From NCBI RefSeq assembly GCF_037908215.1, contig NZ_JBBLZC010000021.1, positions 1 through 64,000 of the forward strand: a stretch of DNA of 64,000 bases, in the 5' to 3' direction. The position numbers and the translations under genes are program-made. Each line of letters starts with the position of its first letter. Within the stretch, counting starts at the first letter, position 1. The notes under the pieces were generated by a model. That model did not search any database and was not told the origin of the DNA. It saw only the letters and a list, made by a program, of their open reading frames with translations. Source of the stretch: Benzoatithermus flavus. GTDB taxonomy: Bacteria; Pseudomonadota; Alphaproteobacteria; Geminicoccales; Geminicoccaceae. Of the stretch, positions 43,279 through 52,291 are shown one piece after another.

Positions 43279-45518
43279 CCACGGCCGCCCTGCCTCTCCC
43301 CAGCGGTGCCCCGGCGTCGATCGCCGATGCACCCGCGGCGCTCGACGTGGTTCCCTTCGTCCGCCAGGAGGCGGGCAGCGGCACCAACGTCCTCCATCTT
43401 CTGGTCGAAGGCGTCCATTGCGGCGCCTGCATCCGGCGCATCGAGCGCGCGCTGCAGCGCGAGGGCGGGCTCGAGACCGCGCGCGTGAACCTGACCACGC
43501 GGCGTCTCACCATCCGCTGGAACGGCGAGCCGGTGCGCGGCAACCGCCTGGCGCAGGTGGTGACGGACCTCGGCTACGGCGTCGTTCCGTTCGACCCGGA
43601 CCGGCTCAAGGCCCTCGACAACAAGGCCGAGAGCGAGCTCCTGCGCTGCCTCGCCGTGGCGGGCTTCGCCGCGGGCAACGTGATGCTGCTCGCGGTCTCG
43701 GTCTGGGCCGGCCACTTCTACACCATGGGCGAGGCGACCCGGACCTTCTTCCACTGGTTCGAGGCGCTGATCGCGCTCCCGGCCATCGCCTATGCCGGAC
43801 GGCCGTTCTTCCGCTCCGCCTTCAAGGCGCTCCGGGCCGGGCACACCAACATGGACGTGCCGATCTCGCTCGCGGTGCTGCTCGCCCCCGGCATGAGCCT
43901 GGTCGAGACCATCCGCAGCGGCGAGCACGCCTATTTCGACAGCGCCATCACGCTCCTCTTCTTCCTCCTGATCGGCCGCTATCTCGACCAGCGCGCCCGC
44001 GGCACGGCCCGCTCGGCCGCCGAACGGCTCCTGGCGCTCAACGCGTCGGCCGTGACCCTGGTGCTGCCCGACGGCACCACGCGCAGCGTGCGGCCGGAGC
44101 AGCTCGAGGCCGGGCAGGAGGTGCTGGTCGCGACCGGCGAGCGGGTCGGCGTCGACGGGGTCGTGATCGAGGGAGCGAGCGAGCTGGATACGAGCCTGAT
44201 CACCGGCGAGACCGTGCCGCAGCGGGTCGGGGCCGGCGAGCGGGTGTTCGCGGGCACGATCAATCTCGGCGCCCCGCTCCGGCTCAAGGTCCGGGCGGTA
44301 GGCGAGGGTACGCTGCTCGCCGAGATCGTGCGGCTCATGGAGCTGGCCGAGCAGCGCCGATCGCGCTTCGTCGCCATCGCCGACCGGGTGGCCAAGGCTT
44401 ACGCCCCGGCCGTGCACGGCCTCGCGGCCATCACCTTCCTGGGCTGGACTCTCACCGGCGCCGTGGGTTGGCAGACAGCGCTCCTCTATGCCATCGCCGT
44501 CCTGATCGTCACCTGCCCGTGCGCGCTCGGCCTCGCCGTGCCGGCCGTGCAGGTGCTGGCCAGCGGGCGCCTCATGCGCCACGGCACGCTCCTGAAGTCG
44601 GCCACCGCCCTCGAGCGCTTCGCGCGCGCCGACACGGTGGTGTTCGACAAGACCGGAACGCTCACCACGGGCCGGCTCGAGCTCGAGCGCGGCGGGATCG
44701 CCCCGGACGTGCTGACGGCGGCGGCCGGCATGGCCAAGGCTTCGCACCATCCGCTGGCGCGGGCGCTCGCCGCCGCCGCACCGGACGCTCCGGCCGTCTC
44801 GGGTGTGGAGGAGGTGCCGGGCATGGGCCTCAGGCTCGTCCGCTCCGAGGGCGAATGGCGCCTGGGCCGGCGCGGCTGGGCCGCGGACGTGCCGGAGGAT
44901 GCCACGGTCGGGGCCGAACTCTGGTTCGCGCGGCCCGGGGTCGGGCCGGTGCGGCTCGCCTTCGTGGACCGCGTGCGCGAGGATGCGGCCGTTGTCGTGC
45001 ACGAGCTGAAGCGGCGCGGTTATCGCGTGGTACTTTTGTCCGGCGACCGCGAGCCCACCGTGCGCGCGATCGCGGACGAGCTCGGCATCGCAGAATGGCA
45101 CGCGGCCTTGAAGCCGCAGGACAAGACGGCCCGGCTCGAGGCGCTGGCCGCCGAAGGCCGCAAGGTGCTGATGGTGGGCGACGGGCTCAACGATGCGCCG
45201 GCCCTGGCGGCGGCCTACGTGTCGCTCTCGCCCGCCACTGCGGTCGACATCTCCCAGACCGCGGCCGACGCCGTGTTTCAGGGCCAGCGCCTGGCACCAG
45301 TGCTCGCGGTGATCGACGTCGCGAAGCGTGCCGAGCGGCTGGTCAAGCAGAACTTCGCGCTTTCCTTCGGCTACAACGTGTTCACCGTGCCGCTGGCCAT
45401 GGCGGGGCTGGTCACGCCGCTCGTGGCCGCGATCGCCATGTCGACGAGCTCGATCGTCGTCGTGCTGAACTCGCTGCGCTTGAACTGGACGACGCGGCGT
45501 GCCACCTCGGTGCCATGA
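43275..45518 (+). CDS. ccoI: copper-exporting P-type ATPase CcoI (FixI)
   Basis: A 747-residue P1B-type ATPase that supplies copper for cbb3 oxidase. An N-terminal metal-binding domain has GVHCGAC (C49, C52). TCPCAL gives the membrane CPC motif (C414, C416); DKTGTLT has phospho-acceptor D458. The HP motif is in ASHHPLAR, and GDGLNDAPAL closes the ATP domain. About eight membrane segments. The CPC site and the operon place it as CcoI rather than the general exporter CopA. Confidence 0.94.
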   Translation: MTTAALPLPSGAPASIADAPAALDVVPFVRQEAGSGTNVLHLLVEGVHCGACIRRIERALQREGGLETARVNLTTRRLTIRWNGEPVRGNRLAQVVTDLGYGVVPFDPDRLKALDNKAESELLRCLAVAGFAAGNVMLLAVSVWAGHFYTMGEATRTFFHWFEALIALPAIAYAGRPFFRSAFKALRAGHTNMDVPISLAVLLAPGMSLVETIRSGEHAYFDSAITLLFFLLIGRYLDQRARGTARSAAERLLALNASAVTLVLPDGTTRSVRPEQLEAGQEVLVATGERVGVDGVVIEGASELDTSLITGETVPQRVGAGERVFAGTINLGAPLRLKVRAVGEGTLLAEIVRLMELAEQRRSRFVAIADRVAKAYAPAVHGLAAITFLGWTLTGAVGWQTALLYAIAVLIVTCPCALGLAVPAVQVLASGRLMRHGTLLKSATALERFARADTVVFDKTGTLTTGRLELERGGIAPDVLTAAAGMAKASHHPLARALAAAAPDAPAVSGVEEVPGMGLRLVRSEGEWRLGRRGWAADVPEDATVGAELWFARPGVGPVRLAFVDRVREDAAVVVHELKRRGYRVVLLSGDREPTVRAIADELGIAEWHAALKPQDKTARLEALAAEGRKVLMVGDGLNDAPALAAAYVSLSPATAVDISQTAADAVFQGQRLAPVLAVIDVAKRAERLVKQNFALSFGYNVFTVPLAMAGLVTPLVAAIAMSTSSIVVVLNSLRLNWTTRRATSVP

Positions 45519-45676
45519 GCGGCCTGATCTACCTGATCCCGATCGCCCTGTTCCTGGGCCTTCTCGGCCTGGGCGCCTTCTTGTGGGCGATGCGCAGCGG
45601 GCAGTTCGACGATCTCGACGGGGCGGCGGAGCGGATTCTCTTCGACGATGAGGACGACGACGGGCACCGGACCTGA
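45515..45676 (+). CDS. ccoS: cbb3 oxidase maturation protein CcoS
   Basis: A 53-residue protein: one membrane helix (LIYLIPIALFLGLLGLGAFLWAM), then RSGQFDDLDGAAERILFDDEDD. This helix plus RSGQFDDLDG pattern is diagnostic. CcoS is required for cofactor insertion into cbb3 oxidase. It overlaps ccoI by four bases, and its tail overlaps the next gene by 29 bases. Confidence 0.93.
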   Translation: MSGLIYLIPIALFLGLLGLGAFLWAMRSGQFDDLDGAAERILFDDEDDDGHRT

Positions 45677-46514
45677 TCCCGCCTCCGTACGCGAGGCACC
45701 GTCCGGTCGGGGGCATCTGATCGCGGTCGCGAACCTCAAGGGCGGGACCGGTAAGAGCACGCTCGCCATCAATGTCGCCTGTGCCCTCGCTGAGCGGGGG
45801 CGGCGGGTGATCGTCGTCGACAACGACCCGCAAGGCACGGCCACGGCCTGGGCCGCACGCGCGAGCCTGCCGGCGGCTTGCGTCCACCGTCCGCTCCAGT
45901 CGTTCGCGCAGGCCGAGCCCTGGATCAACGCCGTCCAGAGCCTGCGGACCGAATACGATCTCGTGATCGTGGATCTGCCGGCATCGGTGGCGCCGGCGCT
46001 CGGGGCCGCCCTGCTGATGGCGACCGTGATCCTGATCCCGACCTCGCCGAGCGAGATCGATCTCGAGGCGACCCGGCGCGTGCTGCGCCACGTCTGCCGG
46101 GCGCGCGAGGAGCGTCGGAAGCAGCCGCCGGCCGTGCTCGTGGTGCCGAACCGTGTCGTGCCCATGGAGCGCGGCATCGCCGACTTCGTGCAGCGGCTCG
46201 CCCGCCTCGGCGAGCAGGTCGCCCCGCCTCTGCGCCAGAGCGTGGGCTTCGATCTCGCGTTCGAGCAGGGCCAGTGGATCGGCAGCTTCCGGCCGAACAG
46301 CGCGGCGCACAACGAGATCCTGACGCTCGCCGAGCTGGTCGAGCACCGGCTCGCAGCACTTCCGCCCTCGCCCTGGCCGGCTGGCTCGGGCCTGCGCCGC
46401 GGCTCGGCCGAGAATGGTGACGGGGCCGCGGAGCCGACGGCGGCTCCTCCTCGCCGCGGCGGCATTCTGCGCCGCCTGTTCGGCTCGTCCCGGCGCGGTG
46501 TCGACGCGTCCTGA
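45648..46514 (+). CDS. ParA-family ATPase
   Basis: A 288-residue P-loop ATPase. The deviant Walker A is NLKGGTGKST, with VIVVDNDPQGTATAW and DLVIVDLPASVAPALGAAL as the other motifs. A glycine/arginine-rich tail of about 50 residues follows. No parB or parS-like repeat is adjacent, so it is an orphan ParA of the kind that positions protein clusters or copes with partition elsewhere. The gene starts inside ccoS in another frame, so coupling with the oxidase operon is likely. Confidence 0.85.
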   Translation: MRTTTGTGPDPASVREAPSGRGHLIAVANLKGGTGKSTLAINVACALAERGRRVIVVDNDPQGTATAWAARASLPAACVHRPLQSFAQAEPWINAVQSLRTEYDLVIVDLPASVAPALGAALLMATVILIPTSPSEIDLEATRRVLRHVCRAREERRKQPPAVLVVPNRVVPMERGIADFVQRLARLGEQVAPPLRQSVGFDLAFEQGQWIGSFRPNSAAHNEILTLAELVEHRLAALPPSPWPAGSGLRRGSAENGDGAAEPTAAPPRRGGILRRLFGSSRRGVDAS

Positions 46515-46641
46515 CGGACAAGCCGGCCGGCTCGTGGCGACGGAGGCCGGCATCGAGCCCGATCCATGTCGCCTCGACGCAAGCAGGCACTGCGGCAGAG
46601 TCTAGTTTCCCTCGTCGAGTGATTTCCACAGGGTGGCGGCG

Positions 46642-48681
46642 ATGGCGACGGATCCCGTTCTCGAACCTTTCCAGCTCAAAGGTCTCCGGCTCAAGAACCG
46701 GATCATGAGCACGGCGCACGCCCCGTCCTACGTCGAGGACAACAAGCCGACCTTGCGCTACCGGCTCTACCACGAGGAGAAGGCCAAGGGCGGGCTGGCG
46801 CTTACCATGTTCGGCGGCTCGACCACCACCGCCCCGGACAGCCCCTCGGCCTTCGGCCAGATCAACGCCTCGACCGACGCCATCATCCCCTATTTCCAGA
46901 AGCTCGCCGAGGTCGTGCACCGGCACGACTGCGCCATCATGTGCCAGATCACGCACATGGGACGGCGCACCTGCGACGACGTCGCCGACTGGCTGCCGAC
47001 CCTGGCACCCTCGCCGGTGCGCGAGCGGCAGCACCGCTCGTTCCCCAAGGTGATCGAACCGCACGAGATCCGGCGCGTCATCAGGGGCTATGCCGCCGGT
47101 GCCCGGCGCTGCATGGAAGGCGGGCTCGACGGCTGCGAGGTGATCGCCTGGGGCCATCTCATCGATCAGTTTCTCTCGCCCGCGATCAACAAGCGCGACG
47201 ACGAATATGGCGGCAGCCTCGAGAACCGCTGCCGCTTCGCGCTCGAGGTGTTCGGTGCCATCCGCGAGGCGGTAGGCAAGGACTTCATCGTCGGCATCCG
47301 GCTCACCGGCGACGAGCACGTGCCGGGCGGGCGCGATCCCGCCGAGAGCGAGGCCATTGCCCGCATCCTGGCCGAGAGCGGCCTCATCGACTTCTTCAAC
47401 GTCGTGGGCGGCACGCTCGGCACCGACGCCCAGGTCGCCTACACCATCCCGAGCATGGGTCGCCGCTCCGCTCCCTTTCTCGAGCTCGCCGGCCGCATCA
47501 AGAAGGCCACGGGCCTGCCGGTGTTCCAGGCCTCGCGCATCACCGACCTTGCGACCGCGCGCTGGGCGCTCGAGCAGGGCTTCGTCGACATGGTCGGCAT
47601 GACCCGTGCGCATATTGCCGACCCGCACATCGTGGCGAAGTTGCGCCGCGGCGAGGAGCACCGCATTCGGCCCTGTGTCGGCATGGGCTACTGCATCGAC
47701 CGCATCTACCAGGGCAAGGACGCGCTCTGCATCCACAACGCCGCCACCGGCCGCGAGGCGACCATGCCGCACGTGGTCCCGCCGACCGAGGGCAGGAGGC
47801 GCAAGGTCGTGGTCGTGGGCGGCGGTGTAGCCGGCATGGAGGCCGCGAGGGTCGCGAAGCTGCGCGGGCACGAGGTCGTGCTGCTCGAGGCCACCGACCG
47901 GCTGGGCGGTCAGGTCAACCTCGCCGCCAAGGCGCCGGGGCGCGAGGAAGTCGCCGGCATCGCCGGCTGGCTCGCCGCCGAGCTCGAGATTCTGGGCGTG
48001 GACGTCCGCCTCAACACCTATGCCGAGGCCGACGACGTGCTCGCGCTGGAGCCCGACGTCGTGATCGTCGCCACGGGCGGCATTCCGAACACGAGCTTCC
48101 TCGAGGCCGGCGAGGATCTGGTGAGTTCGGTCTGGGACGTGCTCGGCGGCTATGTCGAGCCCACCGGCAGCGTGCTGCTCTACGACGACCACGGCTGGCA
48201 CCAGGGTCCCTCGACGGCGGTGGCGCTCGCCAAGAAGGGCCTCGAGGTCGAGGTCGTGACCCCGGACCGGATGGTCGCGTTCGAGGTGGGTGCTACCAAC
48301 TTCCCGAACTATCTCCGCGAGTTCTACCGTCACGGGGTCAAGGTGACGCCCGATCTCGAGCTGCGCTCCGTCCGGCGCGACGGCAACCGGCTCGTGGCCA
48401 CCTTCTGGAACGAGTACAACGAGGAGACGGTGGAGCGCGTCGCCGACCACGTCGTGGTCGAGCACGGCACGCTGCCCGTGGACGAGCTCTACTTCGCCCT
48501 CAAGGAAGGCTCGCGCAACGGCGGCGAGATCGACGTCGAGGGGCTCGTGCGGGGCGCGCCCGAGGAGATCGTCGTCAACCCCGAGGGGCGCTATCTCCTC
48601 TATCGGGTGGGCGATGCGGTCTCCTCGCGCAACATCCACGCCGCGATCTACGATTCCTTGCGGCTCTGCAAGGGCTTGTGA
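46642..48681 (+). CDS. TMADH/DgcA-like NADH:flavin oxidoreductase with altered Fe-S motif
   Basis: A 679-residue two-part enzyme. The FMN-binding TIM barrel (about 1-350) has LKNRIMSTAHAPSYV, QITHMGRR and DEYGGSLENRCRF; the C-terminal half has a Rossmann VVVVGGGVAGMEAARVAKLRGHEV. This is the layout of trimethylamine dehydrogenase, dienoyl-CoA reductase and the N-methylproline/dimethylglycine demethylases, to which it seems closest. The cluster motif reads CVGMGYCIDRIYQGKDALC: three cysteines, with Met where the second cysteine is expected. The ATG at 46642 is preferred to a GTG three codons earlier. Substrate uncertain. Confidence 0.82.
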   Translation: MATDPVLEPFQLKGLRLKNRIMSTAHAPSYVEDNKPTLRYRLYHEEKAKGGLALTMFGGSTTTAPDSPSAFGQINASTDAIIPYFQKLAEVVHRHDCAIMCQITHMGRRTCDDVADWLPTLAPSPVRERQHRSFPKVIEPHEIRRVIRGYAAGARRCMEGGLDGCEVIAWGHLIDQFLSPAINKRDDEYGGSLENRCRFALEVFGAIREAVGKDFIVGIRLTGDEHVPGGRDPAESEAIARILAESGLIDFFNVVGGTLGTDAQVAYTIPSMGRRSAPFLELAGRIKKATGLPVFQASRITDLATARWALEQGFVDMVGMTRAHIADPHIVAKLRRGEEHRIRPCVGMGYCIDRIYQGKDALCIHNAATGREATMPHVVPPTEGRRRKVVVVGGGVAGMEAARVAKLRGHEVVLLEATDRLGGQVNLAAKAPGREEVAGIAGWLAAELEILGVDVRLNTYAEADDVLALEPDVVIVATGGIPNTSFLEAGEDLVSSVWDVLGGYVEPTGSVLLYDDHGWHQGPSTAVALAKKGLEVEVVTPDRMVAFEVGATNFPNYLREFYRHGVKVTPDLELRSVRRDGNRLVATFWNEYNEETVERVADHVVVEHGTLPVDELYFALKEGSRNGGEIDVEGLVRGAPEEIVVNPEGRYLLYRVGDAVSSRNIHAAIYDSLRLCKGL

Positions 48682-48693
48682 CGCAGTCGGATC

Positions 48694-48721
48694 GGGCCTC
48701 CGGAGGCTTGACCGGAGGCCC
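48694..48721 (+). terminator. strong hairpin after the flavoprotein gene
   Basis: GGGCCTCCGG and CCGGAGGCCC form a perfect 10-bp stem around an 8-base loop, 13 bases after the stop codon. No T-run follows, so it is either a non-canonical intrinsic terminator or an RNA-stabilising hairpin. Confidence 0.6.
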
Positions 48722-48742
48722 GTCCATCACCATCAACCGGGC

Positions 48743-50635
48743 ATGGCCGAAGCCCCGATCTCTCCTGCGAGCGAGACCCCGAAGCCGCCCGGCCTACGCG
48801 GCGCCGAGCTGATCCGGAGCCTGCTGCCGACCCTTCCCTTCGAGCCCGGCGTCTATCGCATGATCGACGAGCGGGGGGAGGTGCTCTATGTCGGCAAGGC
48901 GAAGGCGCTCAGAAAGCGCGTCGCCGCCTACACCAAGCCGCAGGCGCTGCCGGCGCGCCTGCAGCGGATGGTGGCGCTCACCCGCGCCATGGAGTTCGTC
49001 ACCACGGCGAGCGAGGTCGAGGCCCTCCTCCTCGAGGCCAACCTCATCAAGCGCTTCCGGCCCGCCTTCAACATCGTCCTGCGCGACGACAAGAGCTTCC
49101 CCTACATCGCCATCAGGAAGGGCCACGACTTCCCGCTGATCGGCAAGCACCGGGGTGCGAAGCGGCCCGACGCCGAGTATTTCGGCCCGTTCGCCTCGGC
49201 GGGTGCGGTCAACGAGGCCCTGAACGCGCTCCTGAAGGCCTTCCCTTTGCGGAGCTGCCAGGATTCGGTCTTCGAGAGCCGCAGCCGGCCCTGCCTCCAG
49301 TACCAGATCAAGCGCTGCTCCGCTCCTTGCGTCGGCCGGATCGGCAAGGAGGCCTACGCCAGGCTGGTCGAGGAGGCGCGCGCGTTCCTCGCCGGCCGGT
49401 CGCACGAGGTCCAGGCCCGGCTGCAGCGCGAGATGGAGGAAGCGAGCAGACAGCTCGAGTTCGAGCGCGCGGCGGCCTTGCGCGACCGGCTCAAGGCCAT
49501 GGCGCACATCCAGGCCCGCCAGGGCATCAACACCGAGGCCGTCGACGACGCCGACATCATCGCCGCCCACATGGAAGGCGGGCAGGTCTGCGTGCAGGTG
49601 TTCTTCTACCGGAACGGCTGCAATTACGGCAACCGTGCCTACTACCCCGCGCACGCCAAGGACGCCGGGACCGGCGAGATCCTGGCCGCCTTCCTGGCGC
49701 AGTTCTATGCCGAGCGGGCGCCTGCACGCCTCGTGCTCCTGGCCGAGCCCGTGCCCGAGCAGGAGCTCCTGGCCGAAGCGCTCTCGCTCCGCGCGGGCCG
49801 GAAGGTCCAGATCACCGTGCCGCAGCGCGGCGACAAGCGCCAGCTCGTCGAGATCGCGCTCGCCAACGCCCGCCAGGCGCTGGCACGGCGGCTCGCCGAC
49901 ACCGCCACCCAGGAGATGCTGCTCGAGCAGCTCGCCGAGCGTTTCGACCTGCCGGAGGCGCCGCGGCGCATCGAGGTCTACGACAACAGCCACATCCAGG
50001 GCGCTCACGCCATCGGCGCCTTCATCGTCGCCGGCCCCGAAGGTTTCGACAGGCGCAGCTATCGCACCTTCGACATCAAGGGCACGGAGCTCACCCCCGG
50101 CGACGACTATGCCATGATGCGCGAGGTCCTGCGCCGCCGCTTCGCGCGCCTCGTCAAGGAGGACCCGGAGCGGCAGAGCGGCTCCTGGCCCGATCTCGTC
50201 GTCATCGACGGCGGTGCCGGCCAGCTCGCGGCGGCACGGGAGGTCCTGACCGGGCTCGATCTCGGCGACCTGCGGCTCATGGCCGTGGCGAAAGGTCCCG
50301 AGCGCAACGCCGGCCAGGAGCGCTTCTTTCTGCCGGATCGGGAGCCGCTGGCCCTGGACCCGCGCGATCCGGTCCTCTACTTTGTCCAGCGCTTGCGCGA
50401 CGAGGCGCACCGGTTCGCCGTCCAGACGCATCGCGGCAAGCGGACCCGCGCGATTGGGCGTTCCCCGCTCGATCGGGTGCCCGGCATCGGCGCCAAGCGC
50501 AAGCGCGCGCTCCTGAATCATTTCGGGTCCGCGCGCGGCGTGGCCGAGGCCGGCCTCCTCGACCTCGAGCGGGTTCCGGGTATCAACAAGGCTGTCGCGA
50601 AGGCCATCTATGATCATTTCCACGACAGCGCCTGA
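48743..50635 (+). CDS. uvrC: excinuclease ABC subunit C
   Basis: A 630-residue nucleotide-excision-repair nuclease. The GIY-YIG domain reads PGVYRMIDERGEVLYVGKAKALRKRV; the UVR motif is EEASRQLEFERAAALRDRLKAM. The RNase H-like C-terminal nuclease shows VYDNSHIQG, VVIDGGAGQL and RDEAHRFA, and two helix-hairpin-helix motifs end the protein (VPGIGAKRKRALLNHF, VPGINKAVAKAIYDHF). The ATG at 48743 fits the family with a short N-terminal extension. Typical alphaproteobacterial order with pgsA and moaDE. Confidence 0.95.
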   Translation: MAEAPISPASETPKPPGLRGAELIRSLLPTLPFEPGVYRMIDERGEVLYVGKAKALRKRVAAYTKPQALPARLQRMVALTRAMEFVTTASEVEALLLEANLIKRFRPAFNIVLRDDKSFPYIAIRKGHDFPLIGKHRGAKRPDAEYFGPFASAGAVNEALNALLKAFPLRSCQDSVFESRSRPCLQYQIKRCSAPCVGRIGKEAYARLVEEARAFLAGRSHEVQARLQREMEEASRQLEFERAAALRDRLKAMAHIQARQGINTEAVDDADIIAAHMEGGQVCVQVFFYRNGCNYGNRAYYPAHAKDAGTGEILAAFLAQFYAERAPARLVLLAEPVPEQELLAEALSLRAGRKVQITVPQRGDKRQLVEIALANARQALARRLADTATQEMLLEQLAERFDLPEAPRRIEVYDNSHIQGAHAIGAFIVAGPEGFDRRSYRTFDIKGTELTPGDDYAMMREVLRRRFARLVKEDPERQSGSWPDLVVIDGGAGQLAAAREVLTGLDLGDLRLMAVAKGPERNAGQERFFLPDREPLALDPRDPVLYFVQRLRDEAHRFAVQTHRGKRTRAIGRSPLDRVPGIGAKRKRALLNHFGSARGVAEAGLLDLERVPGINKAVAKAIYDHFHDSA

Positions 50636-50653
50636 GGGCTATACCGCGCAGCC

Positions 50654-51250
50654 ATGCTGACCAGCACGCCCAATCTGCTCACCGTGAGCCGGATCGTGTT
50701 CATCCCGCTCATGGTCGCCATGTTCTACGTCGAAGGTGATCTCGCACGCTACATCGCCTGCACCATCTTCGTCGTCGCCGCCGTCACCGACTACGTCGAC
50801 GGTTACCTCGCCCGGAGCTGGCGCCAGCAGTCCCTGTTCGGCCGCTGGCTCGATCCCGTGGCCGACAAGCTGCTCGTGGCCTCGGCGATCCTGATGCTGG
50901 TCGGCTTCGCGCGCGCTCCGCTCCTGCCGGCCCTGGTCATCCTCCTGCGCGAGATCATGGTCTCGGGCCTGCGCGAGTACATGGCCGAGGTCAGCGTCGG
51001 CCTGCCGGTGAGCCGGCTCGCCAAGTGGAAGACCGCGGTGCAGATGACCGCGATCGGCTTCCTCCTCGTCGGCAGCGCCGGCCCGGCCTGGCTCCCGGTC
51101 GAGGCGATCGGCTGGTGGGGCTTGTGGCTCGCCGCCATCCTCACCCTCGTTACGGGCTGGGACTATCTCCAGGCGGGTCTGCGCCACATGCTGCAGACCC
51201 CGGCACCGCCACCGGCCGCCGCCCCGGTCAAGGTCGCCGAGCGCGCCTGA
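50654..51250 (+). CDS. pgsA: CDP-diacylglycerol-glycerol-3-phosphate 3-phosphatidyltransferase
   Basis: A 198-residue membrane enzyme making phosphatidylglycerol phosphate. The CDP-alcohol phosphatidyltransferase motif is in TDYVDGYLARSWRQQSLFGRWLDPVADK, with every acidic residue in place. NLLTVSRIVFIPLMV is the usual start. About five membrane segments; an alanine/proline-rich tail. 18 bases after uvrC. Confidence 0.94.
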   Translation: MLTSTPNLLTVSRIVFIPLMVAMFYVEGDLARYIACTIFVVAAVTDYVDGYLARSWRQQSLFGRWLDPVADKLLVASAILMLVGFARAPLLPALVILLREIMVSGLREYMAEVSVGLPVSRLAKWKTAVQMTAIGFLLVGSAGPAWLPVEAIGWWGLWLAAILTLVTGWDYLQAGLRHMLQTPAPPPAAAPVKVAERA

Positions 51251-51275
51251 GTTTCCCTCTGCTGCCGGTGAGACC

Positions 51276-51530
51276 ATGAGGATCCGCTACTTCGCCTGGC
51301 TCAAGCAGCGCGTCGGCTGCGCCGAAGAGCTGCTCGACCCCGTCCCGCCCCACCTCACCAGCGTCGCCGCGCTCAAGGCCTTCCTCGCCGAGCGCCATCC
51401 CGGCTTCGCCGAGGCGCTCGCGAGCAGGGGCGTGATCCGCTGCGCGGTCAACCACGACTACGTGCCCGAGGATGCTCCCTTGCGCGCGGGCGACGAGGTG
51501 GCGTTCTTCCCGCCCGTGACCGGGGGCTGA
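51276..51530 (+). CDS. moaD: molybdopterin synthase small subunit MoaD
   Basis: An 84-residue ubiquitin-fold protein, starting MRIRYFAWLKQRVGCAEE. The C-terminus VTGG carries the di-glycine that becomes a thiocarboxylate and donates sulfur to precursor Z. Directly followed by moaE (one base between). Confidence 0.92.
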   Translation: MRIRYFAWLKQRVGCAEELLDPVPPHLTSVAALKAFLAERHPGFAEALASRGVIRCAVNHDYVPEDAPLRAGDEVAFFPPVTGG

Positions 51531-51531
51531 G

Positions 51532-51978
51532 ATGATCCGAGTCCAGGCCGAGCCGTTCGACCCGGGCATGGAGCTCGCCCGCTTCGGCCAGGGCCGCACC
51601 GACATCGGTGCCGTCGCCACCTTTCTCGGCCTCGTCCGCGACGTTCACGGCGGCGAGCGCATCGCGGCGATGACGCTCGAGCACTATCCTGGCATGACCG
51701 AGCGCCAGCTCGCGGCGATCGAGGCCGAGGCCCGTGCCCGCTGGCCGCTCGACGACTGCCTCGTCATCCACCGTTACGGCCGGATGCTGCCGGGCGAGCC
51801 GATCGTGCTGGTCGCCACCGCTTCCGCCCACCGCCACGCCGCTTTGGAGGCGTGCGCCTTCCTGATCGACTGGCTCAAGACCAAGGCCCCGTTCTGGAAG
51901 CTCGAGGAGACCGAGACCGGCGAGTCCCGCTGGGTCGAGGCGCGGGAGAGCGACGAGGAAGCGGCAGCGCGGTGGTAG
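51532..51978 (+). CDS. moaE: molybdopterin synthase large subunit MoaE
   Basis: A 148-residue catalytic subunit. LEHYPGMTERQLAAIEAEA, VIHRYGRMLPGEPIVLVATAS and DWLKTKAPFWKLEETETGESRWVEA hold the active-site lysines. With MoaD it turns precursor Z into molybdopterin in the cytosol. Confidence 0.94.
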   Translation: MIRVQAEPFDPGMELARFGQGRTDIGAVATFLGLVRDVHGGERIAAMTLEHYPGMTERQLAAIEAEARARWPLDDCLVIHRYGRMLPGEPIVLVATASAHRHAALEACAFLIDWLKTKAPFWKLEETETGESRWVEARESDEEAAARW

Positions 51979-52291
51979 CCATGGGTTCGAGCGCGAAAGG
52001 CGACCGTGTCATCCCTCCACGGGCTTCCAAGGATCTGCCGCCTGTCACGATCCGATTCCTGCCAATCCGAATCTTGCCGCAGCCTTTGCTTCCGAAACAT
52101 TCTCGCCTGAGTCTGCATCAGATCGACGAGGGACTGCCGCCGCTATGAGGTAAGCGCCTCAGAGGCCGGGCTGCTGCTTGCGGGCTTCGGTCACGAAGTC
52201 GCCGAGAATCTCGGCCAGCGTCTGCCGGCCGAGCTTCAGGATGCCGCGCGGCATCTCCTGCCCGGTGTCGGCTCCGTGCCGTCGATAAGCT
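51979..52291. other. 313-base gap with a possible 31-codon remnant
   Basis: Most of it holds nothing I recognise. On the minus strand, 52159-52254 encodes MPRGILKLGRQTLAEILGDF and 11 more residues, ending QQPGL, with a good protein-like pattern. The same frame is open upstream past the nitrilase stop. It may be the tail of a lost gene or a tiny protein; evidence is weak. Confidence 0.3.
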
